38,475 nucleotides of DNA, taken from assembly GCF_020559915.1 (NCBI RefSeq), contig NZ_JAJCLZ010000019.1:1-38475 (forward strand). The letters are read 5' to 3'. Positions 8,450 through 16,497 of the stretch are shown here, piece by piece. Made by a program: the position numbers and the translations under genes. This stretch comes from Ruminococcus sp. 210702-SL.1.03 (GTDB taxonomy: Bacteria; Bacillota; Clostridia; Oscillospirales; Ruminococcaceae). Each line of letters begins with the position of its first letter. Position 1 is the first letter of the stretch. The notes below the pieces were generated by a model, which worked only from the letters and a program-made list of their open reading frames with translations, was not told where the DNA came from and did no database searches.

Positions 8450-9018
8450 CGGTATTCGAGCAAGTAAAATCTGCTATTGATATGAGAACGGTAGCGGAGG
8501 GATATGGTCTTGAAATATCCCGTGGTGGTATGGCACTTTGCCCGTTTCATAACGAGCGTACTCCCTCTGCAAAAATTTATCCCGATGCTCTTCATTGCTT
8601 CGGCTGCGGAACGCACGTTGACGTTATCGGTTTCACGCAGAAAATGTTCGGATTGGACAAGCCTATTGATGCTGTGAAAAAGCTCAACGATGATTACGCT
8701 CTGCATATCGAAATCGGCAAAGCTCCGACTGCGGAAAAAGTGTCCGAATATCAGAAGCGAGTCCGAGAAAAACGAGCCTATGAAGAATGGGAGAAGTCAG
8801 CGTGGCGAACACTCAATGATTATCTGTGGCGGATGCGTGAATGGAGAGAATTTGCTCCTGCTTCTCCCAATGAAGAATGTGACGAGCGTTTTGTATATTC
8901 CTTGCATCATCTGGACTACGCAGAGTATCTTTGTTTTGAGTTCATAAACTGCAACAAAGCTGGTCGGCTTTCCATGAAAAATATCGTTGCTGAGATAGCA
9001 GATTTTCAGAAAAAATGA
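8446..9018 (+). CDS. CHC2 zinc-finger (DnaG-type primase N-terminal) protein
   Basis: A 190-residue protein whose first 75 residues are a CHC2 zinc finger: C32-P-F-H35 and C51-F-G-C54, as at the N-terminus of DnaG primases, where it contacts template DNA. No TOPRIM catalytic domain follows, so this is a stand-alone zinc finger with a basic helical tail. It probably works with the DUF3987 protein in priming or replicating the element. It starts at a TTG overlapping the TGA of the previous gene and has no ribosome binding site of its own, implying coupling. Stand-alone CHC2 proteins next to DUF3987 genes are typical of mobilisable elements in gut Clostridia. Confidence 0.82.
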   Translation: MTVFEQVKSAIDMRTVAEGYGLEISRGGMALCPFHNERTPSAKIYPDALHCFGCGTHVDVIGFTQKMFGLDKPIDAVKKLNDDYALHIEIGKAPTAEKVSEYQKRVREKRAYEEWEKSAWRTLNDYLWRMREWREFAPASPNEECDERFVYSLHHLDYAEYLCFEFINCNKAGRLSMKNIVAEIADFQKK

Positions 9019-9063
9019 GAGCTGATTTTTCAAAATTGTAATGCGGATTTCCGCAGTTCTCAC

Positions 9064-9114
9064 GGGTACGATTCAGAATAACCGTACCCACAATTTCGGC
9101 TGCTCCGCCAGCCG
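9064..9114. repeat. Two hairpins downstream of the CHC2 gene
   Basis: GGGTACG (9064-9070) pairs with CGTACCC (9083-9089). CGGCTG (9097-9102) pairs with CAGCCG (9109-9114) around the hexaloop CTCCGC. This loop resembles those of the tandem hairpins at 9304-9384. Neither has a T-run, so these are probably not simple terminators. Confidence 0.5.
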
Positions 9115-9131
9115 ATAAGAGCCTCGCAGAG

Positions 9132-9181
9132 CCCCGGCATTTTTGATAGTCGTGTAGGCGGCTGTCAAAAGTGCTTTGGGG
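9132..9181. other. Long imperfect inverted repeat, candidate oriT
   Basis: A 13-bp stem with two wobbles (9137-9149 region with 9162-9174) is extended by CCCC (9132-9135) opposite GGGG (9178-9181). It lies in the 430-bp non-coding gap upstream of the relaxase-like gene, where transfer origins of MobV elements usually sit. No nic consensus is recognised, so the oriT call is positional and structural only. A further hairpin, CGGTGC-3-GCACCG, lies at 9231-9245. Confidence 0.45.
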
Positions 9182-9302
9182 TTACCGGCGGCGCTCGCAC
9201 AAGACTTCGCTATGTGCCGCAAGTAAAATCCGGTGCTTCGCACCGTTTGGGCTGCCGATCTCCGTATCGTTGCAATCCAATTTGACCATCAGGGCTATAT
9301 GG

Positions 9303-9415
9303 AGCATAAGCTCCGTCTTATGCGAAATTCTTCAAAGCCCGACAGGGCGTAAATGTTCTTAGTAGCACAAGCTCTGTCTTGTGCGTAATTCTTCAAGCCC
9401 GTCATGGCTTACATG
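9303..9415 (+). repeat. Tandem repeat of a two-hairpin unit
   Basis: Two copies about 61 bp apart. Copy 1 has GCATAAG/CTTATGC (9304-9310 with 9317-9323, loop CTCCGT) and then a GCCC/GGGC stem. Copy 2 has GCACAAG/CTTGTGC (9365-9371 with 9378-9384, loop CTCTGT) and then AAGCC/GGCTT. The stems differ by a compensating T-A to C-G change. It ends about 30 nt before the relaxase start codon; a leader RNA or part of oriT are both possible. Confidence 0.6.
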
Positions 9416-9448
9416 ATGAAAAAAATTTTATGAAAGAGAGACTATAAC

Positions 9449-10339
9449 ATGAGTACAAAATCTATCTCGATGTGCGAGGGTAAAGGCAGCCTTTCACATA
9501 ACAACAGAGAGTTCTCTGCCAAGAATATCGACAGCTCCAGAACACCGAACAATGTTGTGTTCGTTCATCAGGCTCTGAGTGATGCTTATCATCAGCTTTT
9601 CGATGAAGCGGTTGAGATATATAACGCTTGTCAGAAAAGAAATGACAGGAAGATTTCGGACTACTTTCAGCACCTGTTTAACCGTCCGCCCTCGGCAAGC
9701 GTTATCACGGGAGCGAACAAGCAAAAGAGCTTTTATGAGGACTTAGTGCAGATCGGCACGAAAGACGATACGGGGGTAGGTACTCCCGATGCGGAGATCG
9801 CTGTTGCCTGCCTGCGTGAATACATGGAGAGTTTTCAAAAACGCAATCCAAACTTCTACGTTTTTAATGCCATCCTGCACATGGACGAAGCCCGTGCGGA
9901 GCTTGACAAGGCAGCAAAGAAGAAGGTCAAGCTCGATGAGATCGGGGGCATTGAAGCCAAGGAGTCTGTGTTTGGCAAAAAGGTCACACTTTCCAAAGAG
10001 GACTATGACAAGCTCAGCGACACGGCAAAGAAGTATGTTGCTATGGAGAAGAACATCAAAAAGCTCAAAAAAGAACGTGACACTGCCGTGCAGGAGCTTG
10101 GGGCTGTGATGCAGAAGTTTGAAGCGGTGTCCTCGGAGCTTTCGGAGTACAAGAAGAAAGAGGAGAACGCTCATTACCTTAGCCGTAAGAAGCTGAACGC
10201 CGAAGCACAGCGCATCAAGCGTGAAGACCAGCTCTCCCGTGATCTACAGAAAGCAAGGGCGTTCATATCTGCCTGCGGACTTGCGGAGGATTTTGCCCGG
10301 TATAAGTTTAACAAAACAAGAAATGCAGAGTTAGAATAA
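9449..10339 (+). CDS. MobV-type relaxase with internal deletion
   Basis: A 296-residue protein; intact plasmid recombination/mobilisation (MobV/Pre) proteins of this type are usually about 450 residues or more. The N-terminus has SHNNRE, which corresponds to the nucleophilic-histidine region of MobM, then the family core to NAILHMDEA (about 142-150). There the normal continuation T-P-H-L-H-I, the metal-binding histidines, is missing and the sequence jumps to RAELDKAAKKKVKLDE, the start of the C-terminal coiled coil. The reading frame is kept. The result should lack nicking activity. It is preceded by an oriT-like region and followed by the integrase. Start: ATG behind GAAAGAGAG. The element may now depend on a helper relaxase, or the protein may keep a DNA-binding role. 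Confidence 0.78.
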   Translation: MSTKSISMCEGKGSLSHNNREFSAKNIDSSRTPNNVVFVHQALSDAYHQLFDEAVEIYNACQKRNDRKISDYFQHLFNRPPSASVITGANKQKSFYEDLVQIGTKDDTGVGTPDAEIAVACLREYMESFQKRNPNFYVFNAILHMDEARAELDKAAKKKVKLDEIGGIEAKESVFGKKVTLSKEDYDKLSDTAKKYVAMEKNIKKLKKERDTAVQELGAVMQKFEAVSSELSEYKKKEENAHYLSRKKLNAEAQRIKREDQLSRDLQKARAFISACGLAEDFARYKFNKTRNAELE

Positions 10340-10350
10340 AAGACAAAAAG

Positions 10351-10426
10351 CTACGGCATATCTCCGAAAGCACTTGACAAAGATAGAATAGTGCGCTACA
10401 ATGCTAAATACAGAGATATGCCGTAG
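10351..10426 (+). promoter_or_regulatory. Integrase promoter enclosed by a 14-bp inverted repeat
   Basis: A near-consensus promoter, TTGACA (10374-10379), 17-bp spacer, TACAAT (10397-10402), lies between perfect inverted copies of CTACGGCATATCTC (10351-10364 and, inverted, 10413-10426). The right arm would fall at the very 5' end of the transcript. An AGGAGG site and the integrase TTG start follow. The arrangement fits either paired operators or an invertible promoter. Confidence 0.75.
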
Positions 10427-10448
10427 TGTAAATTTAGGAGGATTTACA

Positions 10449-11597
10449 TTGGCGAATATAACAAAACGCGGAAACACATTCCGCATCAGGGTGTTTGTCG
10501 GCTGCGATATGAACGGCAAACAGCTTGTAAAATCAACGACCTACACTCCACCTGACGGAGTGACACCAAAGAAAGCCGAAAAACTCGCCCAGGAGTACGC
10601 TTTCGAGTTCGAGAGACACTGCAAAGGTTACTCTCAGCTGAACGAAAATATGCGTTTTTCCGAGCTTGCAGATTGGTATTTCACAAACTACGCTCCGCAG
10701 GAACTGAAAGAAAGCACGATCTATACCTACAAGGGGCAGTACAAGAACCACATCGAGCCTGTTCTCGGTAATGTTAAGGTAAAGGACATCAACGCTCCCA
10801 GGCTGACGCAGATAATGCAGTCTTATAACTTGAACCCTGCGACGGTAAAGAAACTGTACGTCATAGTGCAGAGCATCTTCCGCAGAGGAGCAGAGCAGGG
10901 CTTCATTCGTGACACTCCCTGCCGTAACGTGATACTGCCGAAACGTAAGAAAAGTCGTAAAAACAAGGCTTTAGAGGACGACAAGCTCAAAAGGTTCATG
11001 GAATACCTCGAAAGTAAGCCGTGGGACGAGGACTTCAAGCGTATCATCAAGGTTCTGCTGTACACGGGTATGCGTTCGGGAGAGTGCCTTGGACTTGCTT
11101 GGGAGGATATCGACTTTGAGAACAACACTATCTCGATAAACCACACGTTGACCGACATAGGCGGAAAGCATGAACTGACTGATCCTAAGACCGAGAGCAG
11201 TATCCGCATCATCGGTATGGGGCAGGAGCTGAAAAAGATTCTTCTTGCACAAAAAGAGTATATCGAAAAGCTGAAATATGCCCTCGGTGATGACTTCGCT
11301 CATCCTGAAATGGTGTTCGTATCAGCAAGAGGAAACTACCGTGACCGTAATTCGGTGTATCAGTCCCTTAAACGCTTCACCAAAGGAACGGAGTTTGAGG
11401 ATATGACGCTACATAAGCTGAGACATTGTAACGCTACGCTTTTGCTGAGCAGCGGAGTAGACCTGAAAGTGATCTCCGAACACCTCGGTCACTGTGACAT
11501 AGGAGTTACAGCGAACATCTATGCCGATGTACTCCAGAAGCAGAAGATACGTCTTGCCGACACGATCGATGATAAGCTTTCCGATGAACTGACCTAA
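10449..11597 (+). CDS. Tyrosine recombinase/integrase of the rpsI-adjacent island
   Basis: A 382-residue integrase. It has an N-terminal AP2-like DNA-binding region (to about 60), a SAM-like core-binding domain (about 65-165) and a catalytic domain with R209 (TGMRSGE), H322-x2-R325 (HKLRH), H348 (LGH) and the nucleophile Y358 (NIYADV). All five recognisable catalytic positions are present, so it should be active. The TTG at 10449 is chosen over an upstream ATG (10401) because it has AGGAGG at the right distance, while the ATG lies inside the -10 box. It is convergent with rpsI, 131 bp away, which places the island boundary at the 3' end of that gene. Its promoter is embedded in an inverted repeat (10351-10426). 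Confidence 0.92.
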   Translation: MANITKRGNTFRIRVFVGCDMNGKQLVKSTTYTPPDGVTPKKAEKLAQEYAFEFERHCKGYSQLNENMRFSELADWYFTNYAPQELKESTIYTYKGQYKNHIEPVLGNVKVKDINAPRLTQIMQSYNLNPATVKKLYVIVQSIFRRGAEQGFIRDTPCRNVILPKRKKSRKNKALEDDKLKRFMEYLESKPWDEDFKRIIKVLLYTGMRSGECLGLAWEDIDFENNTISINHTLTDIGGKHELTDPKTESSIRIIGMGQELKKILLAQKEYIEKLKYALGDDFAHPEMVFVSARGNYRDRNSVYQSLKRFTKGTEFEDMTLHKLRHCNATLLLSSGVDLKVISEHLGHCDIGVTANIYADVLQKQKIRLADTIDDKLSDELT

Positions 11598-11603
11598 CAC
11601 AAA

Positions 11604-11637
11604 AAACCTCTCTGTCGGTTTCCCGACAAAGAGGTTT
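11604..11637. terminator. Bidirectional terminator between integrase and rpsI
   Basis: AAACCTCT and TGTCGG (11604-11618) pair with CCGACA and AGAGGTTT (11623-11637), with one mismatch and a TTTC loop. On the minus strand it is followed by a run of six or more Ts, a good terminator for rplM-rpsI. On the plus strand it can end the integrase transcript. Confidence 0.8.
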
Positions 11638-11653
11638 ACTTTCAAAGTATTTA

Positions 11654-11674
11654 GTTGAACAATTTGTTGAACAA
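11654..11674 (+). repeat. Direct repeat GTTGAACAA x2
   Basis: Two 9-bp copies (11654-11662 and 11666-11674) separated by TTT, in the short gap between the integrase and rpsI. The location fits integrase arm or core binding sites, but no copy at the other island end is seen in this window. Confidence 0.4.
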
Positions 11675-11728
11675 CTTCGTAAAATATTCTCGAAAATACC
11701 GTAAATAGGCGTTTTGCGAAAAAATCTT

Positions 11729-12130
11729 TTAACGCTTTGAGAACTGAGGAGCACGTCTTGCAGCCTTTAAGCCGTACTTCTTTCTCTCCTTCATTCTCGG
11801 GTCACGAGTGAGGTAGCCCTCAGCCTTCAGTGCAGCTCTCAGCTCGGGATCGAACTGGAGGAGTGCGCGGGAAAGACCGTGACGGATAGCGCCGGCCTGT
11901 CCGGTAACGCCGCCGCCAGTAACGGTGCAAACGATGTCGAACTTGCCCTCAGTGTTGGTAACAGCGAAAGGCTGACGAACGATAAGCTTTAAGGTCTCAA
12001 GACCGAAATAATCGTCAATATCTCTGCCGTTTATAGTGATCTTGCCGGTGCCTTCATAAACGCGAACTCTGGCAACGGAGTGCTTTCTTCTGCCTGTGCC
12101 GTAATAAAACGGATTCTTGGATTCGTACAT
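11729..12130 (-). CDS. rpsI: 30S ribosomal protein S9
   Basis: A 133-residue S9 protein with the family start [15 protein letters not shown] and the conserved basic tail [17 protein letters not shown], whose terminal KR reaches the ribosomal P site. Full length and intact. It follows rplM by 22 bp, the usual L13-S9 operon. The integrase of the left island ends 131 bp beyond its stop codon, so its 3' end is a likely attachment target, yet the C-terminal sequence is normal. Confidence 0.98.
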   Translation of the reverse strand: MYESKNPFYYGTGRRKHSVARVRVYEGTGKITINGRDIDDYFGLETLKLIVRQPFAVTNTEGKFDIVCTVTGGGVTGQAGAIRHGLSRALLQFDPELRAALKAEGYLTRDPRMKERKKYGLKAARRAPQFSKR

Positions 12131-12152
12131 TTAAATCTGCTCCTTTCGTTGA

Positions 12153-12581
12153 TTAAAGCTCGTATTTCTCAGGCTTCTGAGCGGCATTGTCGTGCTCTGC
12201 GCCCTTGTAAACTCTCAGGCGGGTAGCAGCTTTTCTGCCGAGCGTGTTGTTGGGGAGCATGCCGGTCACAGCAATGGTCATAGCTCTGTCAGATTCCTCA
12301 GCCATCAGCTTGGAATACTGGATCTCTTTCAGACCGCCTATCCAGCCGGTGTGCCACTTGTAAGTCTTCTGAGTGAGCTTGTTGCCGGTGAGAACAGCCT
12401 TGTCCGAATTGATGATGATAACGTGGTCGCCGCAATCAGCGTGGGGTGCGTAGGTAGGCTTGTGCTTACCTCTGAGAATGTGTGCAGCCTTAGCCGCTAC
12501 ACGACCGAGGGACTGACCCTCAGCGTCGATAATATACCACTTGCGCTCGATGTCGCTAGCTTTAGGCATATAAGTAGACAT
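12153..12581 (-). CDS. rplM: 50S ribosomal protein L13
   Basis: A 142-residue L13 protein with the hallmark segments KWYIIDAEGQSLGRVAAKAA, HADCGDHVIIIN and VTGMLPNNTLGR. The start at 12581 is supported by GAGGA about 8 nt upstream. First gene of the rplM-rpsI operon, transcribed from the promoter at 12640-12667. A small perfect inverted repeat TCTGAA-3-TTCAGA (12608-12622) lies in its leader and could be part of an autoregulatory site, but it is short and not recognised as an L13 leader motif. Confidence 0.98.
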   Translation of the reverse strand: MSTYMPKASDIERKWYIIDAEGQSLGRVAAKAAHILRGKHKPTYAPHADCGDHVIIINSDKAVLTGNKLTQKTYKWHTGWIGGLKEIQYSKLMAEESDRAMTIAVTGMLPNNTLGRKAATRLRVYKGAEHDNAAQKPEKYEL

Positions 12582-12639
12582 AGATTTTTCCTCGCTTTCC
12601 TAACTCTTCTGAATATTTCAGACTTTTTGATACTTGTAT

Positions 12640-12667
12640 ATTATACCACGAATTTAGAAATTGTCAA
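12640..12667 (-). promoter_or_regulatory. rplM-rpsI promoter
   Basis: On the minus strand TTGACA (12662-12667) and TATAAT (12640-12645) are both perfect consensus boxes, with a 16-bp spacer. It is close to the end of the upstream acyltransferase gene (12700). Confidence 0.85.
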
Positions 12668-12699
12668 GTCACTCACGCCAAAAAATCAAAATATATCCC

Positions 12700-13986
12700 T
12701 CATACGCTCTGTTTCTCTTTGAATTTCTCTGTTTCTCTCGTTTTCTCATTTTTCATTTCATTTTTTTCAGCACTATCTCCTATGCACAAAATCTTACTGT
12801 AAATCCACTTTACGCCACTGTCAAACCGAATAATGCGCTTGATCCCCTCGATGATCACAGATACTCCCAGTGAGATAACAAGCAGCAGCGCCCATCCTGT
12901 CAGAAAATTTTCATGGTCATATATAAAACTTTTGAAATAAATAGTTTTGATAAACAGATGTATCAAAAATATGTTTGTGGCGTGCCTGCCAATGAAGCTC
13001 AATATGCTCCTTACAATTGGCAGCCAAACCACAAATTCACACAAGAAAAGTATCACGACCGTCGGCAGCAGCGCCCACTGTATCTCCCAAAACTTTTTCT
13101 CTGGCATCGCGACGTACAGCTTGTTTAGAATGTGTATCAGCCAAATTTCGCCCACAAATTTGCATATCTTCGCAGGGATGGAAGCCATTTGCCCGCCGCA
13201 TATCCACCTCTGCGCCGCCCCGCTTTTTGCAAAAGCCATGCCGATCATGAAGATGAATAGGAAGCCAAGAATGCTGTTTGTACTGCAAATGCTGCGAATT
13301 TGAAGCACTCGCGGTATCACGAAAGCCAAGATAAGCGCCGTCGCCATGCCCAGCCGCTTTTGGTATTTATAGATGAAAGGAGTCAAAACCCCATAAACTA
13401 CCGCCGCGCTCATATACCACCAAGCATTACAAAGCATGTGCGTTCCGAAAAGATTTGCCAGCCCGAGAAAGTCGATCAGCATGAGAAAACGCCCATATAT
13501 CGGCTTGTTGTTCTCAAAAAATATCCGCTGAATGTACTCGGGGTTAGGACTATCCTGCCAATTCTCCATTAAACTGCAAAATATCAGGCATAAAATATAC
13601 ACAAACTGGAATCCTGCAATAGTCTTGATATATCTCGCGGCAGACCATTTTAACATATCCTGGCTGTTCTCATGCGCTTTGTCAAACTTACTGTAAGATA
13701 AATACAGTCCATAGCCCGAGATAAATGCAAAAATGCTCACACATATCTTACATACTATGGCAAAGTCCACCATGTTTGCCTGCTCAAACGGCGCGAACGA
13801 CAGATTATACTCGTCAAACATCGAGGGTTTACGATACATATGATGGAACAGCATGAGTAAAATAGCAACACCTTTCAGCGCTGCAGAAGCGCTTTTGTCA
13901 AGGTAATTTCTCTCAGTGCCGACTCTTATCGCCAAAGATCTGCTCCAGAATGACCCTTCTTCATCTGGATTTTTCATACTTTCCAT
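12700..13986 (-). CDS. Membrane acyltransferase (acyltransferase family 3)
   Basis: A 428-residue integral membrane protein with about ten hydrophobic helices and the family-3 acyltransferase start: KSASAALKGVAILLMLFHHM, whose His pair lies in the first helix and is catalytic in this family. These enzymes move acetyl or other acyl groups onto cell-surface glycans or lipids. The C-terminal 30 residues are highly charged (Lys/Glu repeats). The start is the ATG at 13986, behind AGGTG; an in-frame TTG at 14007 is less likely. It is transcribed alone toward rplM and diverges from the sugar-nucleotide-like gene at 14195, which would fit a cell-surface polysaccharide role. The exact substrate cannot be told. 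Confidence 0.85.
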   Translation of the reverse strand: MESMKNPDEEGSFWSRSLAIRVGTERNYLDKSASAALKGVAILLMLFHHMYRKPSMFDEYNLSFAPFEQANMVDFAIVCKICVSIFAFISGYGLYLSYSKFDKAHENSQDMLKWSAARYIKTIAGFQFVYILCLIFCSLMENWQDSPNPEYIQRIFFENNKPIYGRFLMLIDFLGLANLFGTHMLCNAWWYMSAAVVYGVLTPFIYKYQKRLGMATALILAFVIPRVLQIRSICSTNSILGFLFIFMIGMAFAKSGAAQRWICGGQMASIPAKICKFVGEIWLIHILNKLYVAMPEKKFWEIQWALLPTVVILFLCEFVVWLPIVRSILSFIGRHATNIFLIHLFIKTIYFKSFIYDHENFLTGWALLLVISLGVSVIIEGIKRIIRFDSGVKWIYSKILCIGDSAEKNEMKNEKTRETEKFKEKQSV

Positions 13987-14194
13987 AAAAACACCTGTTT
14001 CTGTCAATTAACTTTCCTACAATTGGAGAGATATTCCTTATATATAGTAACTCAGCTAAAATTCTAGCACACATATGTTAATCTTTATACGCGTTTCAAT
14101 GTATAATTTGTGTACTATTGAATATCAGCGGCGATCTCCACCAATAATCTATCTGAAAATATGCGCGTCTGCGCGGTCTGGAGGATATTAAAAT

Positions 14195-16441
14195 ATGAAA
14201 GCAGTAATTTTGTGCAATACGGATACTGAAAGAACTTCGGCACTTTTGCCAGTAACGGAGAGAATTCCGCTCTGCGGGTTTGAAATAGCAGATGTAACTC
14301 CGCTGTATCGCGCCGTTCAGAACGCTTATTCAAACGGTATGAGCGATATTTACGTCATCGGCGACTATCTCACGCGTCGGATTGAAGAGTATCTGCTTGC
14401 TGACAGATTTAAAAATATGAAACCAAAATTCTGTCAGTATGAGTCGAACTTTGCAAATAAATTAAACGAGATCGCGAACGGCGAGGATATTCTCGTGCTC
14501 AATGCAGACACCTATCAAGCTTTGCCGCTTGACAAACTGATAGTTTTTTATAATGAAAATCGTCCTTCGGCGGCGGTTCTGACGGCAGAATGTGAGCGCG
14601 GTTTTGGCGTGAATGTGCGGGCGGAGGGCGAAAAAATGACCGAGATCGGCGTCTTTGTGCCCTGCGAAAAGGCGGAGCAGGTGTTCTGCGGGGCGGCGAT
14701 CTTGTCGGCTGAGGCGTTGGCGCCGCTGAATAATTCGCCTGCAAATTCGTTGGCGGAGCTGCTTTCTGAGCTTGCCGAGGGCGGCGACGATGTGCTTGTT
14801 TGCCTTGAAAATGCCGGGTTTGCGCCGATAAATTCGCCAGCCGATCTAATAGAAGCTGCTCACACGCTGCTTGCGAACGGTGAATCAAGTGATATATCTG
14901 AATTGCCAAAAGCAGGAATTACGGTTATCGAGCCGGTCTATATCGGCAGAAACGTTACGTTTGAAAAAGGGTGTGTTCTGGAAAATACTGTTGTTGGCGA
15001 CAACGCTGTGATAGGCGCACGCGCTCGATTGAACGGCTGTATTGTGGGCGAATCGGCAAATATTGGCACGGGTGTACAGAGCAAAAATGCTATTATCTGT
15101 GCAAATAGTCATGTTAAGGCAAGTTGCATGCTGGAAGAAAATTGCGTAATAGGCGAAAGCAGTCTGATCGGAAGCGGCGCGCGGGTCGAGAGCGGCGTGA
15201 AAATTTACGCGGAAAGGCGCGTTGAGGCGGGTGAGATCGTTTCGGCGGACGTGAAATGCGGGCACGGCGGTGAGCTGGCGCTTGACGAGGAGGGCTGCTG
15301 CACTTTTGCAAGCGGCGCGACACCCTCTGACGCGGCGCGGTTAGCGATGGCGGCCGGCACGGCGCTTCGCGAGGGCAGCATGGCAGTTTGCAGCTGCGCC
15401 GAGGGCAGCCGCTCGCTGTTGGCGGCGTTTGAAAGCGGGCTGGAATCTGTGGGAATAACGGTGTTTTCCATCGGCATGGCTACCCCTCAGCAGACCATGT
15501 TTCTGATAAATCGCCTAGGCGCTGATGTCGGAATGTGCATAAATAATGGCGGGTCAGATAAAATATGGCTTATGTCGCGCGGGGGTCTGCCGCTGGAACT
15601 GAAGCTTCAGACTGCTATGGAGCGCGCTTGTTCGCTTGCACGTTACCGCGAACTGCCAAATTCTTACTACGGAACGCATTGCAATATGTCAGATTGTAAG
15701 CAATTATACAAAATATACCTCAACCAAATTCTTCCGAAAGCATTTGTCGGTTTGAATGCGGATGTCAGAACTGCCGATGTGGCACTTGCTCGGCTGTCAG
15801 ATGATGTTATCCGCCCCAAGAATGACCTTTCAGGCGAGCGCGTTATTTTCCATATTTCGGGCGATGGGCGCGCCTGCACGGCGTATTCCGACGCGACGGG
15901 CTATGTTACTGGCGAGCGGCTGACTTTGCTGGCGGCGAAGGCTAATTTTGAGAATGGCCTGCCGGTGGCGCTTCCGAATACCTTTCCACTAGCGGCTGAT
16001 AAGCTCGCGGAGCAGCTCGGCGGCAAACTTTACCGCTATTTTGAGCAGGCGGGCGACGGCGACGATGCGGCGCGTGCTGTTGCTGAGCGATCAGATAATT
16101 TCTTTGTGCGCGACGGGCTGGCGCTGCTTTGCACGGTCTGCAATTATCTGAGTTCGCATCGGGTAACTCTTGCACATGTAATGGCAGACATACCGCAATT
16201 TTACTCTTCACAACGCTTTGCGGCGAGCAAGGCTTCGGCAGGCGAGATCTGCCGCGTGCTGGGCTGCAGGCGCGAGGGCGGCGACGGCGTTATGATAAGC
16301 GACGGGACTACGCGCGCGATGGTGCGCCCTCTGCGACACCGTCGCGGCATGGTTATATTTACAGAAAGTGTAAGCTGTGAAGCCGCCTCCGAGCTGTGTG
16401 ACGAGGTCATTCGCAGACTAAAAATGGGTCTTGATAAATAA
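14195..16441 (+). CDS. Nucleotidyltransferase/phosphohexomutase-like protein, degenerate
   Basis: A 748-residue protein with the order of a mannose-1-phosphate guanylyltransferase/phosphomannomutase fusion: an N-terminal Rossmann nucleotidyltransferase-like domain (to about 220), a left-handed beta-helix of I/V-G-hexapeptide repeats (about 240-350) and a phosphohexomutase-like domain (about 370-748). The signature loops are altered. Where LAGGxGTRL is expected there is LCNTDTERTSALL. Where the phosphoserine loop TASHNP is expected there is CINNGGSDK. The metal loop DGDGDR is replaced by SGDGRAC. So it may be a regulatory or structural pseudoenzyme, perhaps linked to exopolysaccharide or glycogen synthesis. 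A GGAGG site lies 8 nt before the ATG; a TATAAT lies at 14102-14107. It diverges from the acyltransferase. Domain layout fairly sure; activity doubtful. Confidence 0.72.
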   Translation: MKAVILCNTDTERTSALLPVTERIPLCGFEIADVTPLYRAVQNAYSNGMSDIYVIGDYLTRRIEEYLLADRFKNMKPKFCQYESNFANKLNEIANGEDILVLNADTYQALPLDKLIVFYNENRPSAAVLTAECERGFGVNVRAEGEKMTEIGVFVPCEKAEQVFCGAAILSAEALAPLNNSPANSLAELLSELAEGGDDVLVCLENAGFAPINSPADLIEAAHTLLANGESSDISELPKAGITVIEPVYIGRNVTFEKGCVLENTVVGDNAVIGARARLNGCIVGESANIGTGVQSKNAIICANSHVKASCMLEENCVIGESSLIGSGARVESGVKIYAERRVEAGEIVSADVKCGHGGELALDEEGCCTFASGATPSDAARLAMAAGTALREGSMAVCSCAEGSRSLLAAFESGLESVGITVFSIGMATPQQTMFLINRLGADVGMCINNGGSDKIWLMSRGGLPLELKLQTAMERACSLARYRELPNSYYGTHCNMSDCKQLYKIYLNQILPKAFVGLNADVRTADVALARLSDDVIRPKNDLSGERVIFHISGDGRACTAYSDATGYVTGERLTLLAAKANFENGLPVALPNTFPLAADKLAEQLGGKLYRYFEQAGDGDDAARAVAERSDNFFVRDGLALLCTVCNYLSSHRVTLAHVMADIPQFYSSQRFAASKASAGEICRVLGCRREGGDGVMISDGTTRAMVRPLRHRRGMVIFTESVSCEAASELCDEVIRRLKMGLDK

Positions 16442-16497
16442 ACTGGTAATTATACCCAACTTGGTGACTTCTTCCGCTATAAAAATCGCAATTTCCA

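Noticed and set aside
9171..9362. A 63-codon frame within the gap before the relaxase gene
   Set aside because: Lies across the hairpin repeats, no ribosome binding site, no family resemblance.
12608..12622. L13 leader autoregulatory RNA before rplM
   Set aside because: Only a 6-bp palindrome is visible and the leader is short; not enough to call a known L13 leader.
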